Positions 26,984-35,860 of a stretch of DNA of 64,000 nucleotides are shown here, in pieces (positions within the stretch are counted from its first letter, which is position 1; the number at the start of each line of letters is the position of its first letter). The translations under genes and the position numbers were made by a program. This stretch comes from Acidimicrobiaceae bacterium (GTDB taxonomy: Bacteria; Actinomycetota; Acidimicrobiia; Acidimicrobiales; RAAP-2), in contig PMOI01000010.1 in assembly GCA_003162475.1 (NCBI GenBank), forward strand, positions 124,001 through 188,000, in the 5' to 3' direction. The notes below the pieces were generated by a model that saw nothing but the letters and a program-made list of their open reading frames with translations, made no database searches and was not told the DNA's origin.

Positions 26984-28309
26984 TCAGTGACCCACGCGAC
27001 TCAGCTCGTGCAGTAACTCACCGACCTTGGTCGCCACGTCGGACGCCGTTGCGTAAGGCACCAATCGGGCGCCGGCGCGTCCGTGGAGGTGAGCCGCCAG
27101 CGCCGCCGCGTTCAATGGATCGTGTCCGCGCGCGATGGTGGCCGCGATGAGCCCTGCCAAGACGTCGCCGGTGCCCGCGGTCGCCAAAGTCGGCGTTCCC
27201 GACGTCACTACCCGCAACGTTCCCGAGGGATCCGCGATGACCGTGACCGGTCCCTTCAAGAGCACGACGCAACCAGTCGTCCCCGCGAGTTCACGCACGT
27301 CATCGAGCCGATTCGCTCCCAGAGGTCGACCAGTGAGACGCACGAACTCGCCCTCATGTGGGGTGAGCACCCACGAGCCGTCGCGTGGCGAATGCTGGTC
27401 GATCAGCGACCGGTCGAGTCCGTCAGCGTCGAGGACAACGGGACACTCAACGTTCGCTAAGCGTTCTTCCAACCACGCAGGAGCGTCGGGCCCGAGACCC
27501 GGACCGGCGACCATCGCTCGACAGCGGCGATCGACCGAAGACTCTTTCGAGTGAACGACCTCGGGCGGAAGCTGGACGTAGGAGGCAACGTCACCTCGAC
27601 TCTCGAGGCGGATCATCGAGGCGCCACCGGCGAGGGCTCCTCGTAGGACCAGTTCGGCCGCCCCGGGCATGAGCGACGAACCGACGAAGGCCTGGACGGC
27701 GTGCGCCCACTTGTGATCGTTCCGCTGAAACGTGACGAGCGGCGCTAGATCGCTGTCGTCGACCAGACCGTCGTCGTAGGTAGTCACGATGTCCAGTCCG
27801 GCGAAGTGAAGTTCGCCCATGAAGTCGAGCGAGGGGCCCGCGAGGTGGGCGGGTTTGAGGGCACCGAGAGCGAGCGTGGCGTTGGCGGTCATCGGTGCGC
27901 CCAGTACAGCTCCCGAGTCGGCGTCGACTCCGGAGGGAAGGTCAACCGCCAGGACGAGCGTACCGGGCGACACCTTGGGCGCCATGAACGGGCGCGTACA
28001 ACCCAGTCCGAACGCGGCGTCGACGACGAGGTCGTAACCGTGAAGTTCCGTCGGCACGTGGTCCCACGCGACGACGTCCACGCGCGCGCCGCGTGACGTC
28101 AACCACGCCGCCGCGACGCGACCGTCGGCACCGTTGAGTCCCGGTCCGACGACGACGGCGACACGTTTGCCGTAACACGAGCGAAGTAGTCGCTTCGCAT
28201 GCAGGGCGACGGCCGTGCCTGCCATGTCGACGAGGGCGTCGACACCGCGCCGAGCGCTGGCCTTGGCATCGGCTTCGCGCATGGCGACACTCGTCAAAAT
28301 GGGAATCAC
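26984..28309 (-). CDS. nnr: Bifunctional NAD(P)H-hydrate epimerase/dehydratase
   Basis: The 441-residue protein has two domains. The N-terminal epimerase domain (about 1-200) has VVVGPGLNGADGRVAA, VVDAAFGLG and AVDLPSGVDADSG. The C-terminal ADP-dependent dehydratase domain (about 215-441) has VAGPGLGPD, VLDADGL, LTPHEGEF and the catalytic-Asp motif GTGDVLAGLIAA. It repairs damaged NADH/NADPH hydrates in the cytosol. It is a metabolite-repair gene on the minus strand and is not part of the Liv operon. Confidence 0.93.
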   Translation of the reverse strand: MIPILTSVAMREADAKASARRGVDALVDMAGTAVALHAKRLLRSCYGKRVAVVVGPGLNGADGRVAAAWLTSRGARVDVVAWDHVPTELHGYDLVVDAAFGLGCTRPFMAPKVSPGTLVLAVDLPSGVDADSGAVLGAPMTANATLALGALKPAHLAGPSLDFMGELHFAGLDIVTTYDDGLVDDSDLAPLVTFQRNDHKWAHAVQAFVGSSLMPGAAELVLRGALAGGASMIRLESRGDVASYVQLPPEVVHSKESSVDRRCRAMVAGPGLGPDAPAWLEERLANVECPVVLDADGLDRSLIDQHSPRDGSWVLTPHEGEFVRLTGRPLGANRLDDVRELAGTTGCVVLLKGPVTVIADPSGTLRVVTSGTPTLATAGTGDVLAGLIAATIARGHDPLNAAALAAHLHGRAGARLVPYATASDVATKVGELLHELSRVGH

Positions 28310-28418
28310 GTACCCTCCAATGACGGTCGCGCCGTGGCGCTTCGCCGTGGGGCAATGTTACCGAGGGACGTCACGCGCCAGTTCTCGTCTCCACCGTGAC
28401 GTCCGTCGCAGGTCGAAG

Positions 28419-28838
28419 CTACGCAACGACACTCGCGCAGTGCAGGCACTTGGTCGCGGCCGCGGGAAGATCGCTCGAGAGGCACTCCGGGCAGGTCTTG
28501 GTGAGCGCCGGCGCCTTGGGCGCACCGAAGACCGTGGTGCCCTGTCGAGCCATGTACGAACGGTAGGGCACGACGAGGACAAAGTAGACGACCGCCATGA
28601 AGATCACGAAGTAGACGATCGACGAAATGAACGTGCCCAGCGCGACGAACTGTCCGTTCAGCGTCCACCCGAGTCCCGGTCCGCCCGAGGAATTCCCGGC
28701 CAGGGCGTTGATCAAGGGCGACACAATGCTGCCGGTGAACGAATGAATCAGGGTGCTGAAGGCGAGTGCCACGACCAGGCCGACAGCGATGACGATGAGG
28801 TCTCCTTGCATGAGGAAGTTCTTGAAACCCTTGAGCAT
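28419..28838 (-). CDS. mscL: MscL channel with C-terminal zinc ribbon
   Basis: This 139-residue protein has the MscL core: N-terminal MLKGFKNFLMQGDLI, TM1 (about 14-45), a periplasmic loop and TM2 (about 68-93) with VPYRSYM. The usual C-terminal helix bundle is replaced by a Cys4 ribbon, C116-P-E-C119 and C131-L-H-C134. It opens under membrane tension and protects from hypo-osmotic shock. The ATG at 28838 has a clear site (GGGAGG, 5 bases upstream). The zinc ribbon suggests a cytoplasmic binding surface or redox sensor. Confidence 0.92.
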   Translation of the reverse strand: MLKGFKNFLMQGDLIVIAVGLVVALAFSTLIHSFTGSIVSPLINALAGNSSGGPGLGWTLNGQFVALGTFISSIVYFVIFMAVVYFVLVVPYRSYMARQGTTVFGAPKAPALTKTCPECLSSDLPAAATKCLHCASVVA

Positions 28839-28913
28839 GCTGCCTCCCATTCGACGTGTGCTCCGACACTACCCAGCCCACTGTTCGCAGGCGAATGTGC
28901 TGTGAGATGCTCG

Positions 28914-29306
28914 CTACGGCGTCGCGGCGACGATGCTCGTGATGACGCTGACGATCTCGTGAGCGCTCGCGCCCGGCCCAAAGACCGCCGCGACACCGAG
29001 CGCTTTGAGTTCATCGAGGTCACGTGGCGGGACAATGCCGCCGAGGACGACAGGGATATCCGAGCCGCGCTCGCGAAGGGCCTCCACCACCAGCGGCGCG
29101 AGCGTCATGTGCGCGCCGGACAACATCGAGAGCCCGACCACGTCGACGTCTTCTTGGATGGCGGCCGACGCCACGGTCTCGGGCGTTTGAAAGAGGCCGG
29201 TGTAGACGACTTCCATGCCCGCGTCGCGAAGGAGGCGCGCGACGACCTTGATGCCCCGGTCGTGGCCGTCGAGGCCGACTTTGGCGACCAGAACGCGCAG
29301 GCTCAC
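28914..29306 (-). CDS. icmB: Cobalamin-binding small subunit of a B12 mutase
   Basis: A 130-residue B12-binding domain with the base-off motif D13-x-H15 in LDGHDRG, then the GLSMLSGAH and GGIVPPRD loops. It is the small subunit of a split acyl-CoA mutase. The gene overlaps the large-subunit stop by 4 bases (GTGA), so the subunits are made together. The large subunit carries the isobutyryl-CoA mutase fingerprint, so I assign icmB by partner; on its own this domain could also serve methylmalonyl-CoA mutase. Confidence 0.85.
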   Translation of the reverse strand: MSLRVLVAKVGLDGHDRGIKVVARLLRDAGMEVVYTGLFQTPETVASAAIQEDVDVVGLSMLSGAHMTLAPLVVEALRERGSDIPVVLGGIVPPRDLDELKALGVAAVFGPGASAHEIVSVITSIVAATP

Positions 29307-30943
29307 AGGGAAGGCACTTCGACGTGGCGTCCAAAGACGCCCACCAGCGCCGTCATCATCTCGCCGACCGTGGCGTAGGCCTTGGCGGCATCGATGAGGG
29401 CGGGCATGAGATTGAGGTCGGGGTCACTCGCCTCGCGACCAAGACGTTCGAGGGCGAGGGTCACTCGTTCACCGTCGCGGTCGTGGCGAACCTTCTCGAG
29501 TCGACTGAGCTGCTTACGCTCGTCTTCGTTCGTGATGCGCAGCGTCGCCATGTCGTCTTCGTCGTTGCCTTCGAGGAACGCGTTCACGCCGACGATGACT
29601 CGTTCTCCGGAGTTGAAGGATCGTTCGAGCGCGTACGCCGAGTCGGCGATGCGTCCTTGGAACCAGTTCTCCTCGATACCGCGCACGCACCCTTCGAGCA
29701 TGGAACCTTCGCCCATTTTTGCGATCTGGGCGAATATGACCTCGGCTTCGCGCTCCATCTCGTCAGTCAGCTCTTCGACGAACCACGATCCGCCCAGGGG
29801 GTCGGCGACGTTGGTGACGTTCGTCTCGTGCGCGATGATTTGTTGGGTCCGAAGAGCGATGCGCGCGGCCTTCTCGGAGGGTAAGGCGAGCGCTTCGTCC
29901 ATGGAGTTGGTGTGCAGCGACTGGGTACCGCCGAGCACGCCGGCCAGTGCTTCGATCGCGGTGCGCGCGATGTTGATCTCGGGTTGCTGTGCCGTGAGCG
30001 ACACGCCGGCCGTCTGGGTGTGAAAGCGCAGTTGCCAGGAGCGCTCGTCCGTGGCGCCGTAGTGCTCTCTCATCCATTTCGCCCAGATTCGCCTCGCCGC
30101 GCGGTACTTGGCGATCTCTTCGAAGAAGTCGATGTGCGCGTTAAAGAAGAAGGACAGCCGCGGCGCGACGGCGTCGACGCCAAGGCCGGCCTGTCGCGCG
30201 AGTTCGACGTACGCGAAGCCGTTCGCCAAGGTGAAGGCCAGTTCCTCCGCGGCCGTAGAGCCGGCCTCTCGTATGTGGTAGCCCGAGACCGATATGGAGT
30301 TCCACTTGGGCATCTCCGCGGCGGTGAAGGCGATGGTGTCGCGTACGAGACGCATGGACTGACGAGGAGGAAAGACGAACTCCTTCTGCGCTTGGTACTC
30401 CTTCAGGATGTCGTTCTGCAAGGTGCCACCGAGACGCTCACGGGCAACCCCCGACTCCTCGGCCTGGGCGACGAAGAGGGCCAACATCACGGCCGCGGGG
30501 GAGTTGATCGTCATCGAGGTGGTGATCGTGCTGAGGTCGATCCCGGCGAAGAGGTCGCGCACGTCCGCGAGCGAATCAATGGCCACGCCGCAACGTCCCA
30601 CCTCGCCAAGGGACATCGGGTCGTCCGAGTCCAGTCCTAAGAGGGTGGGCATGTCGAACGCCGTCGACAGGCCCGTGCCCCCAGAGCGGATGATCTCTCG
30701 AAAGCGCTTGTTGGTGTCGGTCGCGGTACCAAAGCCCGCGAACATGCGCATGGTCCAGAGTTTCGTGCGGTACATCGAGGAGTGCACGCCGCGGGTGTAG
30801 GGATAGACCCCAGGAAACTCGGCGTCGCTCGGGCCGTACACCGGTGCCAGTGGAATGCCCGACATGGTGTCGAACTTCCCGGGGCGGATCGGGGCGGCGT
30901 GAAAGAGGCGGCGCCAACGTTCTTGGGCACTTTCCGTAGCCAC
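29303..30943 (-). CDS. icmA: B12-dependent acyl-CoA mutase large subunit, isobutyryl-CoA mutase type
   Basis: The 546-residue protein is the catalytic TIM-barrel subunit of a methylmalonyl-CoA mutase family enzyme. Aligned with the Propionibacterium enzyme, Tyr89, Arg207 and His244 correspond to Phe68, Gln186 and His223 here, a constant offset of 21. Phe/Gln with a conserved His is the fingerprint of isobutyryl-CoA mutase, which interconverts isobutyryl-CoA and n-butyryl-CoA; methylmalonyl-CoA mutase has Tyr/Arg, and hydroxyisobutyryl-CoA mutase has Ile/Gln. The split into about 546 and 130 residues also matches IcmA/IcmB. The start is a GTG; the ribosome site is weak. Confidence 0.88.
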   Translation of the reverse strand: MATESAQERWRRLFHAAPIRPGKFDTMSGIPLAPVYGPSDAEFPGVYPYTRGVHSSMYRTKLWTMRMFAGFGTATDTNKRFREIIRSGGTGLSTAFDMPTLLGLDSDDPMSLGEVGRCGVAIDSLADVRDLFAGIDLSTITTSMTINSPAAVMLALFVAQAEESGVARERLGGTLQNDILKEYQAQKEFVFPPRQSMRLVRDTIAFTAAEMPKWNSISVSGYHIREAGSTAAEELAFTLANGFAYVELARQAGLGVDAVAPRLSFFFNAHIDFFEEIAKYRAARRIWAKWMREHYGATDERSWQLRFHTQTAGVSLTAQQPEINIARTAIEALAGVLGGTQSLHTNSMDEALALPSEKAARIALRTQQIIAHETNVTNVADPLGGSWFVEELTDEMEREAEVIFAQIAKMGEGSMLEGCVRGIEENWFQGRIADSAYALERSFNSGERVIVGVNAFLEGNDEDDMATLRITNEDERKQLSRLEKVRHDRDGERVTLALERLGREASDPDLNLMPALIDAAKAYATVGEMMTALVGVFGRHVEVPSL

Positions 30944-30972
30944 GTGGTCACCGCCTTCATTGGGATTTCACA

Positions 30973-31010
30973 ACGAATCCAGCATAGAGTTCGCCAACAC
31001 GTGGATTCGT
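30973..31010. promoter_or_regulatory. Inverted repeat upstream of icmA
   Basis: A perfect 9-bp inverted repeat, ACGAATCCA at 30973-30981 and TGGATTCGT at 31002-31010, lies 30 to 67 bases upstream of the icmA start. It also lies just downstream of the membrane protein gene, so it could be an operator for the mutase genes or part of a transcript end. Confidence 0.35.
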
Positions 31011-31049
31011 CGTGCGGGTCGATCACGACGACAACGTCGCCGGACGTTC

Positions 31050-31823
31050 CTAATGGTGCAGTCGAAGGTACAGCAGCGAGAGGGCCAGAGCGAACGTCGC
31101 CCAACAGAGACTGCGCAGGGCTCGTTCGAGGGGCGCGAGCATCGACTGACTCGTAAGGGGCACTGCCGTTCCGTCGAGGAGCACCTGGACGCCGTCGATG
31201 GAGGCGGTTCGCCGGCGAATATCTCGCGCCGGCGACGAGAGTTCTCGCTGAGTCTGCGAGATGAACGCCGCGAAGGCGCTGGCGAACAGCGCGGGAACGC
31301 TGACGTTGGCGTGTTGCGCAAAATACGCCGTCAGGAGCGGGAACCCACCCCAAGCCAGGGCGAAAACGACGTCGGAGTGGAGTCGTGCGTGGAAGAGTTC
31401 GAGGTTGTAGGCCAGCGCGATCGTGGCACCCACCACGATGAAGATGGCGAGATACGCGCTGACGAGAAAGAGTCCGACGATACCGAGGGCGACGGCCCCT
31501 CCTAGGCCAATCCCCGACGCCGCCACGAGTTGCCAGGTGGGAATCGACGTCGACAGGGGTCGCCCCTTGAGCTCATCGAGGGCGTGCGCGCCGACGCCAA
31601 CGGCGAGAAAGAAGGCCGCCAGTGTTAAGACGAGACGAACGGTATTAACGGGCCCCGCGAGACAGGCGCCGATCACGACGAACGAGAGATGCATCAGCGT
31701 GTACGGCGGGTGCAGCAGCGTCCACCACTCTCGTTGCCTCGTTCGCGTGAAGAACTTCGGTTGCGCGTAGAAGGCCGGACCGTTCTCGGACGTCTTCTTT
31801 GGAGTGGATTTGAAGATGGTCAA
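31050..31823 (-). CDS. Polytopic membrane protein, possibly UbiA-like
   Basis: A 257-residue membrane protein with about seven hydrophobic segments. The segment AHALDELKGRP after the second helix looks like the acidic loop of the UbiA prenyltransferase superfamily, but a full NDxxDxxxD motif is absent, so the assignment is tentative. The start is a TTG at 31823 that overlaps the stop of the methyltransferase gene (TTGA), so the two are coupled. The pairing could mean lipid or quinone-like modification, but this is inference. Confidence 0.6.
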   Translation of the reverse strand: MTIFKSTPKKTSENGPAFYAQPKFFTRTRQREWWTLLHPPYTLMHLSFVVIGACLAGPVNTVRLVLTLAAFFLAVGVGAHALDELKGRPLSTSIPTWQLVAASGIGLGGAVALGIVGLFLVSAYLAIFIVVGATIALAYNLELFHARLHSDVVFALAWGGFPLLTAYFAQHANVSVPALFASAFAAFISQTQRELSSPARDIRRRTASIDGVQVLLDGTAVPLTSQSMLAPLERALRSLCWATFALALSLLYLRLHH

Positions 31824-32575
31824 CGTGCTCGGTAGCCCCACGTCACGACGCCGCCACCCAAACTCATCGATCGGTACTCCACGTGTTCGATCCCCGCGTG
31901 CTCCCACGCTCTGAGAATCCAGTGCAGGGGATACTTCTTGTAGTGCGAGGAGATGCTCGGTCCGAGAAAGCGGCCTACGTCCCACCAACCCCTGCCACCG
32001 GTGAGGTAACCAGCGACCGGGAGCACCGCGCGGGTGTAGAGCCACCAGGCGAGACGCCAGCCAATTGAGGGGGGAACGCCAAACTCCAGGCTCGCGATCG
32101 GTCCGCCGGGCTTCACTACGCGCGCGAGTTCGGCCAAGGTCGCTTGGGGGTCTTCGACGTAGCGAAGGAGATACGTGAAGGTGAGTCCGTCGAAGGTCGC
32201 GTCGGCGAAGGGAAGTTGCTCGCCGCGACCCAGCACGAGCGAAACCCGTTCGGCGAGCTTTGAAGTTCTCACGTTGCTTTGACCTTGGCGCAGCATCTCC
32301 TCGCTGAGGTCGAGTCCGACGATTCGCGCGGACGTGCGCTTCGCGAGTGCCTTCGTCACCGCGCCGGGGCCACAGGCCACGTCCAAGACGAGTTTGGGAT
32401 CCGATCCCACCACGTGATCGAGCATCGTCGATCGCCAGCGGCGATCTTGACCGAAAGAGAGGAGCGCCGCGAGCAGATTGTAACGAGACGGCAACGGAGC
32501 GAATAGTTTCCGGGAAAACAGGTTGGGCGCCTTCCTAGAGGCCTCCACGTTACGGTTCCTTGACGTCATGCCCAT
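31820..32575 (-). CDS. Class I SAM methyltransferase, UbiE/MenG-like
   Basis: This 251-residue enzyme has SAM motif I VLDVACGPGAVTKAL, motif II LDLSEEML, and the UbiE-like FLSFGQDRRWRS-type N-terminus (SFGQDRRWR) with PFADATFDGLTFTYLLRYV. The closest family by eye is demethylmenaquinone methyltransferase, but the fit is not tight enough to name it. It is translationally coupled to the membrane protein gene. I chose an ATG at 32575; a start at 32605 or 32569 is possible. Confidence 0.75.
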   Translation of the reverse strand: MGMTSRNRNVEASRKAPNLFSRKLFAPLPSRYNLLAALLSFGQDRRWRSTMLDHVVGSDPKLVLDVACGPGAVTKALAKRTSARIVGLDLSEEMLRQGQSNVRTSKLAERVSLVLGRGEQLPFADATFDGLTFTYLLRYVEDPQATLAELARVVKPGGPIASLEFGVPPSIGWRLAWWLYTRAVLPVAGYLTGGRGWWDVGRFLGPSISSHYKKYPLHWILRAWEHAGIEHVEYRSMSLGGGVVTWGYRAR

Positions 32576-32605
32576 CACACCCTTCGACGAGTGGTGTTCA
32601 CTCAC

Positions 32606-32968
32606 GTGTCGACGACGTTATCTCGGCACGTCAGTAGAGCCATCCATTCGCTCCCTAGTTGCGTTGTCGTCAGCGTAGGCGCGCGAGCCGCGAAGATGCT
32701 CGCCACGTCGACTTTCCAGTCACGGTCCGTACTCTTTCGTGGAGCACTCCCTCTTCACGAATCACGGCTGGAGGTCGGAGCTACGCCAAACATGGTCACA
32801 TCGTGTGCTCGTTCGTCGAGGGCATTCGCCGTTGTCTCGAATTTGTCAAGAGAGTCGACGTGACCCCGTGCAACGCGAACTAGGATTGGAGCCGGTTTCG
32901 GAACTGAGACCAGAAAACGCTAAATCCAGCCCCCGTTGAGCGTCTTCGCGTTGCGAGGAGACTCACCA
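32606..32968. other. Intergenic region before the GAF-ANTAR genes
   Basis: No gene is convincing here. A plus-strand frame ends at 32883 with a stretch that looks protein-like (HIVCSFVEGIRRCLEFVKR), but I find no good start, so it may be a decayed gene. Confidence 0.3.
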
Positions 32969-33037
32969 ATGGTTCAATCGACACTACGTATGAGGCGCTG
33001 CCGGATGGCGCCGCGAAACCTCCAACGTGGGAGCTAG
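32969..33037 (+). CDS. Possible 22-codon leader frame overlapping the first ANTAR gene
   Basis: An ATG at 32969 has a strong ribosome site (GCGAGGAG) and opens a 22-codon frame that stops at 33037. The GAF-ANTAR gene starts at GTG 33027 inside it, without a ribosome site of its own. Either translation is coupled, or the regulator gene has lost its original N-terminus by a frameshift. The peptide itself is Arg-rich. Confidence 0.35.
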   Translation: MVQSTLRMRRCRMAPRNLQRGS

Positions 33038-33767
33038 CCGTCTTGTTGAGATTTTTGCGCTGATGGCGCGCTACGAACGTGAACACCCCCATAGCGCGAC
33101 GCTGTGCGCGGTTGCGGCGGAGATCACCGAACTGAGCGGTGCCGGGATATCACTCAGCTCCGCTGAAAATGAAAATACGAAACTTTGCACCAGTAATAGG
33201 GTCGCCGAGGAACTTATGGATCTCGAGATCACGTTGGGGGAAGGCCCGGGCGACGAAGCGAGCCGCAGTGGCGTGGCCAACGAAGAATCGAACCTCACTT
33301 CTCCGGAGGGTTCACGTTGGGTGGCCTACTCGCCCGAGGCAGTGGCCGCCGGTGCTCGCGCGGTCTTTGGCTTCCCGATCCGAATTGGCGCGGTGCGATT
33401 CGGCGCTTTAAGCCTTTTCCGAGACAGTCCGGGTCCGCTGAGTGAAACCCAGTCTTCGGATGCCTACCTCATGGCGTCCGTGATCGGGCGTGCCATCTTG
33501 GCCATGCAGGCGGGCGCACCGAGAAACTCCCTGTCTCGCGAACTTGAGGGCCAGTCAACCTTCGATTTCTCCGTTCATCAGGCCGCGGGGATGGTCTCCG
33601 TGCAAGGGTCATTGTCGATGAAGGACGCTCTCGTGGCGATACGCGCACACGCCTTCGCGACCAAGATAACGTCGTCCGCGCTCGCACAAAGGGTGATATC
33701 ACGTGAGATCCATCTCGATCCGATTTCTGGTACTTGGCAAGAGACCCTACGGCGTAACGACTCGTGA
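33027..33767 (+). CDS. GAF and ANTAR domain RNA-binding regulator
   Basis: The 246-residue protein has an N-terminal GAF domain (about 10-150, with LEITLGEGPGDEASRSG) and a C-terminal ANTAR domain (about 175-235, VHQAAGMVSVQGSLSMKDAL). ANTAR proteins bind two-hairpin leaders and prevent transcription termination. The GAF domain probably senses a small molecule or redox state. Its start is weak, and a leader frame overlaps it. The second GAF-ANTAR gene follows after 84 bases. Confidence 0.82.
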   Translation: MGASRLVEIFALMARYEREHPHSATLCAVAAEITELSGAGISLSSAENENTKLCTSNRVAEELMDLEITLGEGPGDEASRSGVANEESNLTSPEGSRWVAYSPEAVAAGARAVFGFPIRIGAVRFGALSLFRDSPGPLSETQSSDAYLMASVIGRAILAMQAGAPRNSLSRELEGQSTFDFSVHQAAGMVSVQGSLSMKDALVAIRAHAFATKITSSALAQRVISREIHLDPISGTWQETLRRNDS

Positions 33768-33851
33768 GGACGCTATTATCTCTTGTATCGGCCAGTCCAG
33801 ATGCTCTGACGCCGCTTGTCGTCATCAGAGGGTGAGAGAACAGGTGAGATA

Positions 33852-34592
33852 GTGGCTAGAGAATCCCTATTAATTGCAACGCTGGTCGAACTGGCAGACA
33901 ATCTTGTCGATCACTATGACGTGATTGACGTGCTCACGGTCCTCAGCGATCGCTGCGTAGAAGCCATGGACGTCGACGCCGCCGGCGTTATGTTGGCTTC
34001 TCCAGGGGGAGAGCTGCAATTTGTCGCGTCCTCGAGCGAGTCAATGAGAGTGCTCGAACTGTTTCAGATTCAAGCTGACGAGGGCCCTTGCGTTGACTGC
34101 TATAGAGCCGGTCACCCAATCGTCAACCAATCGCTCGATGAATCCGATGGCCGGTGGCCTCGGTTCACGCCGCGGGCACTCGCCCAGGGCTTCCGCTCCG
34201 TTCACAGCCTTCCACTGCGTCTTCGCGGACGAACAATTGGCGCCCTCAATCTCTTTCGAACGACGCAAGGTCCCATGGAAGAAGAAGACGTGGTTGTCGC
34301 TCAGGGTCTCGCGGACGTCGCCACGATCGCGATTCTTCAGCACCGCTCGGCCTTGGATGCCAACACGTTGAACGAACAGCTCAGTAATGCGCTCAACAGT
34401 CGCATCGTCATCGAACAAGCGAAGGGCATCATCAGCCAAGCGACAAATTGCGACATGGATCACGCCTTCGGTCGACTTCGTGCGCACGCGCGCAACCATA
34501 ATGAGGGCCTCACCTCCGTCGCGTGGGCACTCGTTGGGGGCACGCTCAGTGCGCAAGAGCTAGACGAGCCCAAAGAAAGGGTGCCCAAGTAA
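33852..34592 (+). CDS. GAF and ANTAR domain RNA-binding regulator
   Basis: A second protein of the same architecture, 246 residues: GAF domain (about 10-160, with FQIQADEGPCVDCYRAG) and ANTAR domain (about 175-235, with IVIEQAKGIISQ and HAFGRLRAHAR). The EGPC/VDCY segment keeps a Cys pair that the first paralogue lacks. The GTG start has AGGTGA upstream; a TTG at 33816 is possible. The tandem pair probably arose by duplication. Confidence 0.85.
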   Translation: MARESLLIATLVELADNLVDHYDVIDVLTVLSDRCVEAMDVDAAGVMLASPGGELQFVASSSESMRVLELFQIQADEGPCVDCYRAGHPIVNQSLDESDGRWPRFTPRALAQGFRSVHSLPLRLRGRTIGALNLFRTTQGPMEEEDVVVAQGLADVATIAILQHRSALDANTLNEQLSNALNSRIVIEQAKGIISQATNCDMDHAFGRLRAHARNHNEGLTSVAWALVGGTLSAQELDEPKERVPK

Positions 34593-34881
34593 GGCGCTTT
34601 TGCGGAGAAGCGAACGCCGGTTGGTTTCTTGGATGAGGGATTGACCGCGCGAAGCGGCGGAGTCGTCAAATTGTTTGCCCGTCCACGCGGTTCGGGCGAC
34701 AGGAATCGTCTGGGCGAGCGACCGACAACCCTAAGTTCGCGAGTTGCGGCGGAAGGGTCCCGTCGGAGTTTCCACGTTTCTGACGTCGCCACCACCAGGG
34801 TGGTACTCTCCAACTAGGACGTCCAGACCTCGCATCCTTCTCGCTCGACACTTCGTCGTGCCCGTAAGAAGAAGGAACTAT

Positions 34882-35148
34882 ATGGGTCTACCTGGAATGG
34901 TTCTGAGCGCAATCGCTGCGGCGGTTGGGGCAATTATGTATTGGGCCGTGACCTATCAGGGCACTGGCTTTCGTTTATCCACCGTGGGCGTCATCCTCAT
35001 GATCGCTGGCGCCGCTGGCTTCATCGTGTCGTCGATCATCTTTGGCATGTCGCGCCAGTCCGTCGGCGCCGGCCACCACACGATGGATCGTCAGGTCGTG
35101 GATCCTCAGGGTCACACGAGTTCACTCCACGAAGAGACCAAGGGGTAG
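34882..35148 (+). CDS. DUF6458-like small membrane protein
   Basis: An 88-residue protein with two membrane helices (about 5-25 and 33-55; STVGVILMIAGAAGFIVSSI), then a short polar tail. The pattern fits the DUF6458 family of actinobacteria, which has no known function. The ATG has AAGGAA upstream. It opens a group of small stress-type genes. Confidence 0.75.
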   Translation: MGLPGMVLSAIAAAVGAIMYWAVTYQGTGFRLSTVGVILMIAGAAGFIVSSIIFGMSRQSVGAGHHTMDRQVVDPQGHTSSLHEETKG

Positions 35149-35253
35149 TGAGGGACGTTCGTCCGAGGTGACGGCGGAGTCTGTCAATGAGAAATGAGAG
35201 TTTCCAGTACGGCAGGGGCGAAAGCCTCTCTAAGAGAAGCAAGAGGGCAAACT

Positions 35254-35430
35254 ATGACGATGAAAGACAAGGCAAAGAACTTCTTCCAGGTCTCCAAAGG
35301 AAAAGCTAAGGAAGTCTCGGGCAACGCCGTTGGTAACAAGGACCTTGAGGCGGATGGTCGCCACGACCAGAGGGCGGGCGATCTCAAACAGGCGGGCGAG
35401 AAGGTCAAGGATGCTTTTAGAAAGCACTGA
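35254..35430 (+). CDS. CsbD family stress protein
   Basis: This 58-residue, highly charged protein matches CsbD: KDKAKNFFQVSKGKAKEVSGNAVGN, and a tail with QAGEKVKDAF (I give only part of the motif). CsbD proteins accumulate in general stress responses; the mechanism is unknown. The ATG at 35254 has GAGGG upstream. The next gene overlaps its 3' end. Confidence 0.85.
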   Translation: MTMKDKAKNFFQVSKGKAKEVSGNAVGNKDLEADGRHDQRAGDLKQAGEKVKDAFRKH

Positions 35431-35791
35431 GCAACCAGACGATCCTGACGCGATCTCGGCCTTGATGAGCGAGTCACGCGCGATGCACTTGGTGGACACT
35501 CAGTTCGAGAACAGTCCCTTGCACGACGACGTGGAACGCTTGATCAAGATCGCTGCGCAACTTTTTGCAGCGATTGAACGCCAGATCCACCGTATAGAGG
35601 ATGACCTCATGTTCACCTCGGGTCAGAACATAGTGGCGGGCGGTCAGACCATGTTCAAAGAACAGCTGATCCGAACCGCCCAAGCACTTGACAACTCACT
35701 TCAAGAGATTGCTCTCCACCTTGGCCAAAGGGTCGAAGAGCTGCCGGAAGCCACTTCAAACGGACAGAGCAGATTTCTCGATTATTTCTAA
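35414..35791 (+). CDS. Hypothetical helical protein
   Basis: A soluble, mostly helical protein of 125 residues. It has no family I recognise; the middle carries LIKIAAQLFAAIERQIHRIEDDL. An ATG at 35414 overlaps the CsbD gene by 17 bases and has AAGG upstream. An internal ATG at 35468 is the alternative start. Coupling to csbD suggests a stress role, but this is inference. Confidence 0.6.
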   Translation, partial: LLESTEQPDDPDAISALMSESRAMHLVDTQFENSPLHDDVERLIKIAAQLFAAIERQIHRIEDDLMFTSGQNIVAGGQTMFKEQLIRTAQALDNSLQEIALHLGQRVEELPEATSNGQSRFLDYF

Positions 35792-35860
35792 CGAGAGCGA
35801 CGCTCCGTTGGTCGTTCACCAGAACGCCAACGCGAGGCGTTTAAGGGTCTGAGGAGGGGC

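Noticed and set aside
28215..29378. A 387-codon plus-strand frame
   Set aside because: It lies across the real nnr, mscL and icmB genes and its translation is Arg/Asp-rich without any domain.
29303..30943. Methylmalonyl-CoA mutase as name for the large mutase subunit
   Set aside because: The Tyr/Arg pair needed for a methylmalonyl-CoA substrate is replaced by Phe/Gln.
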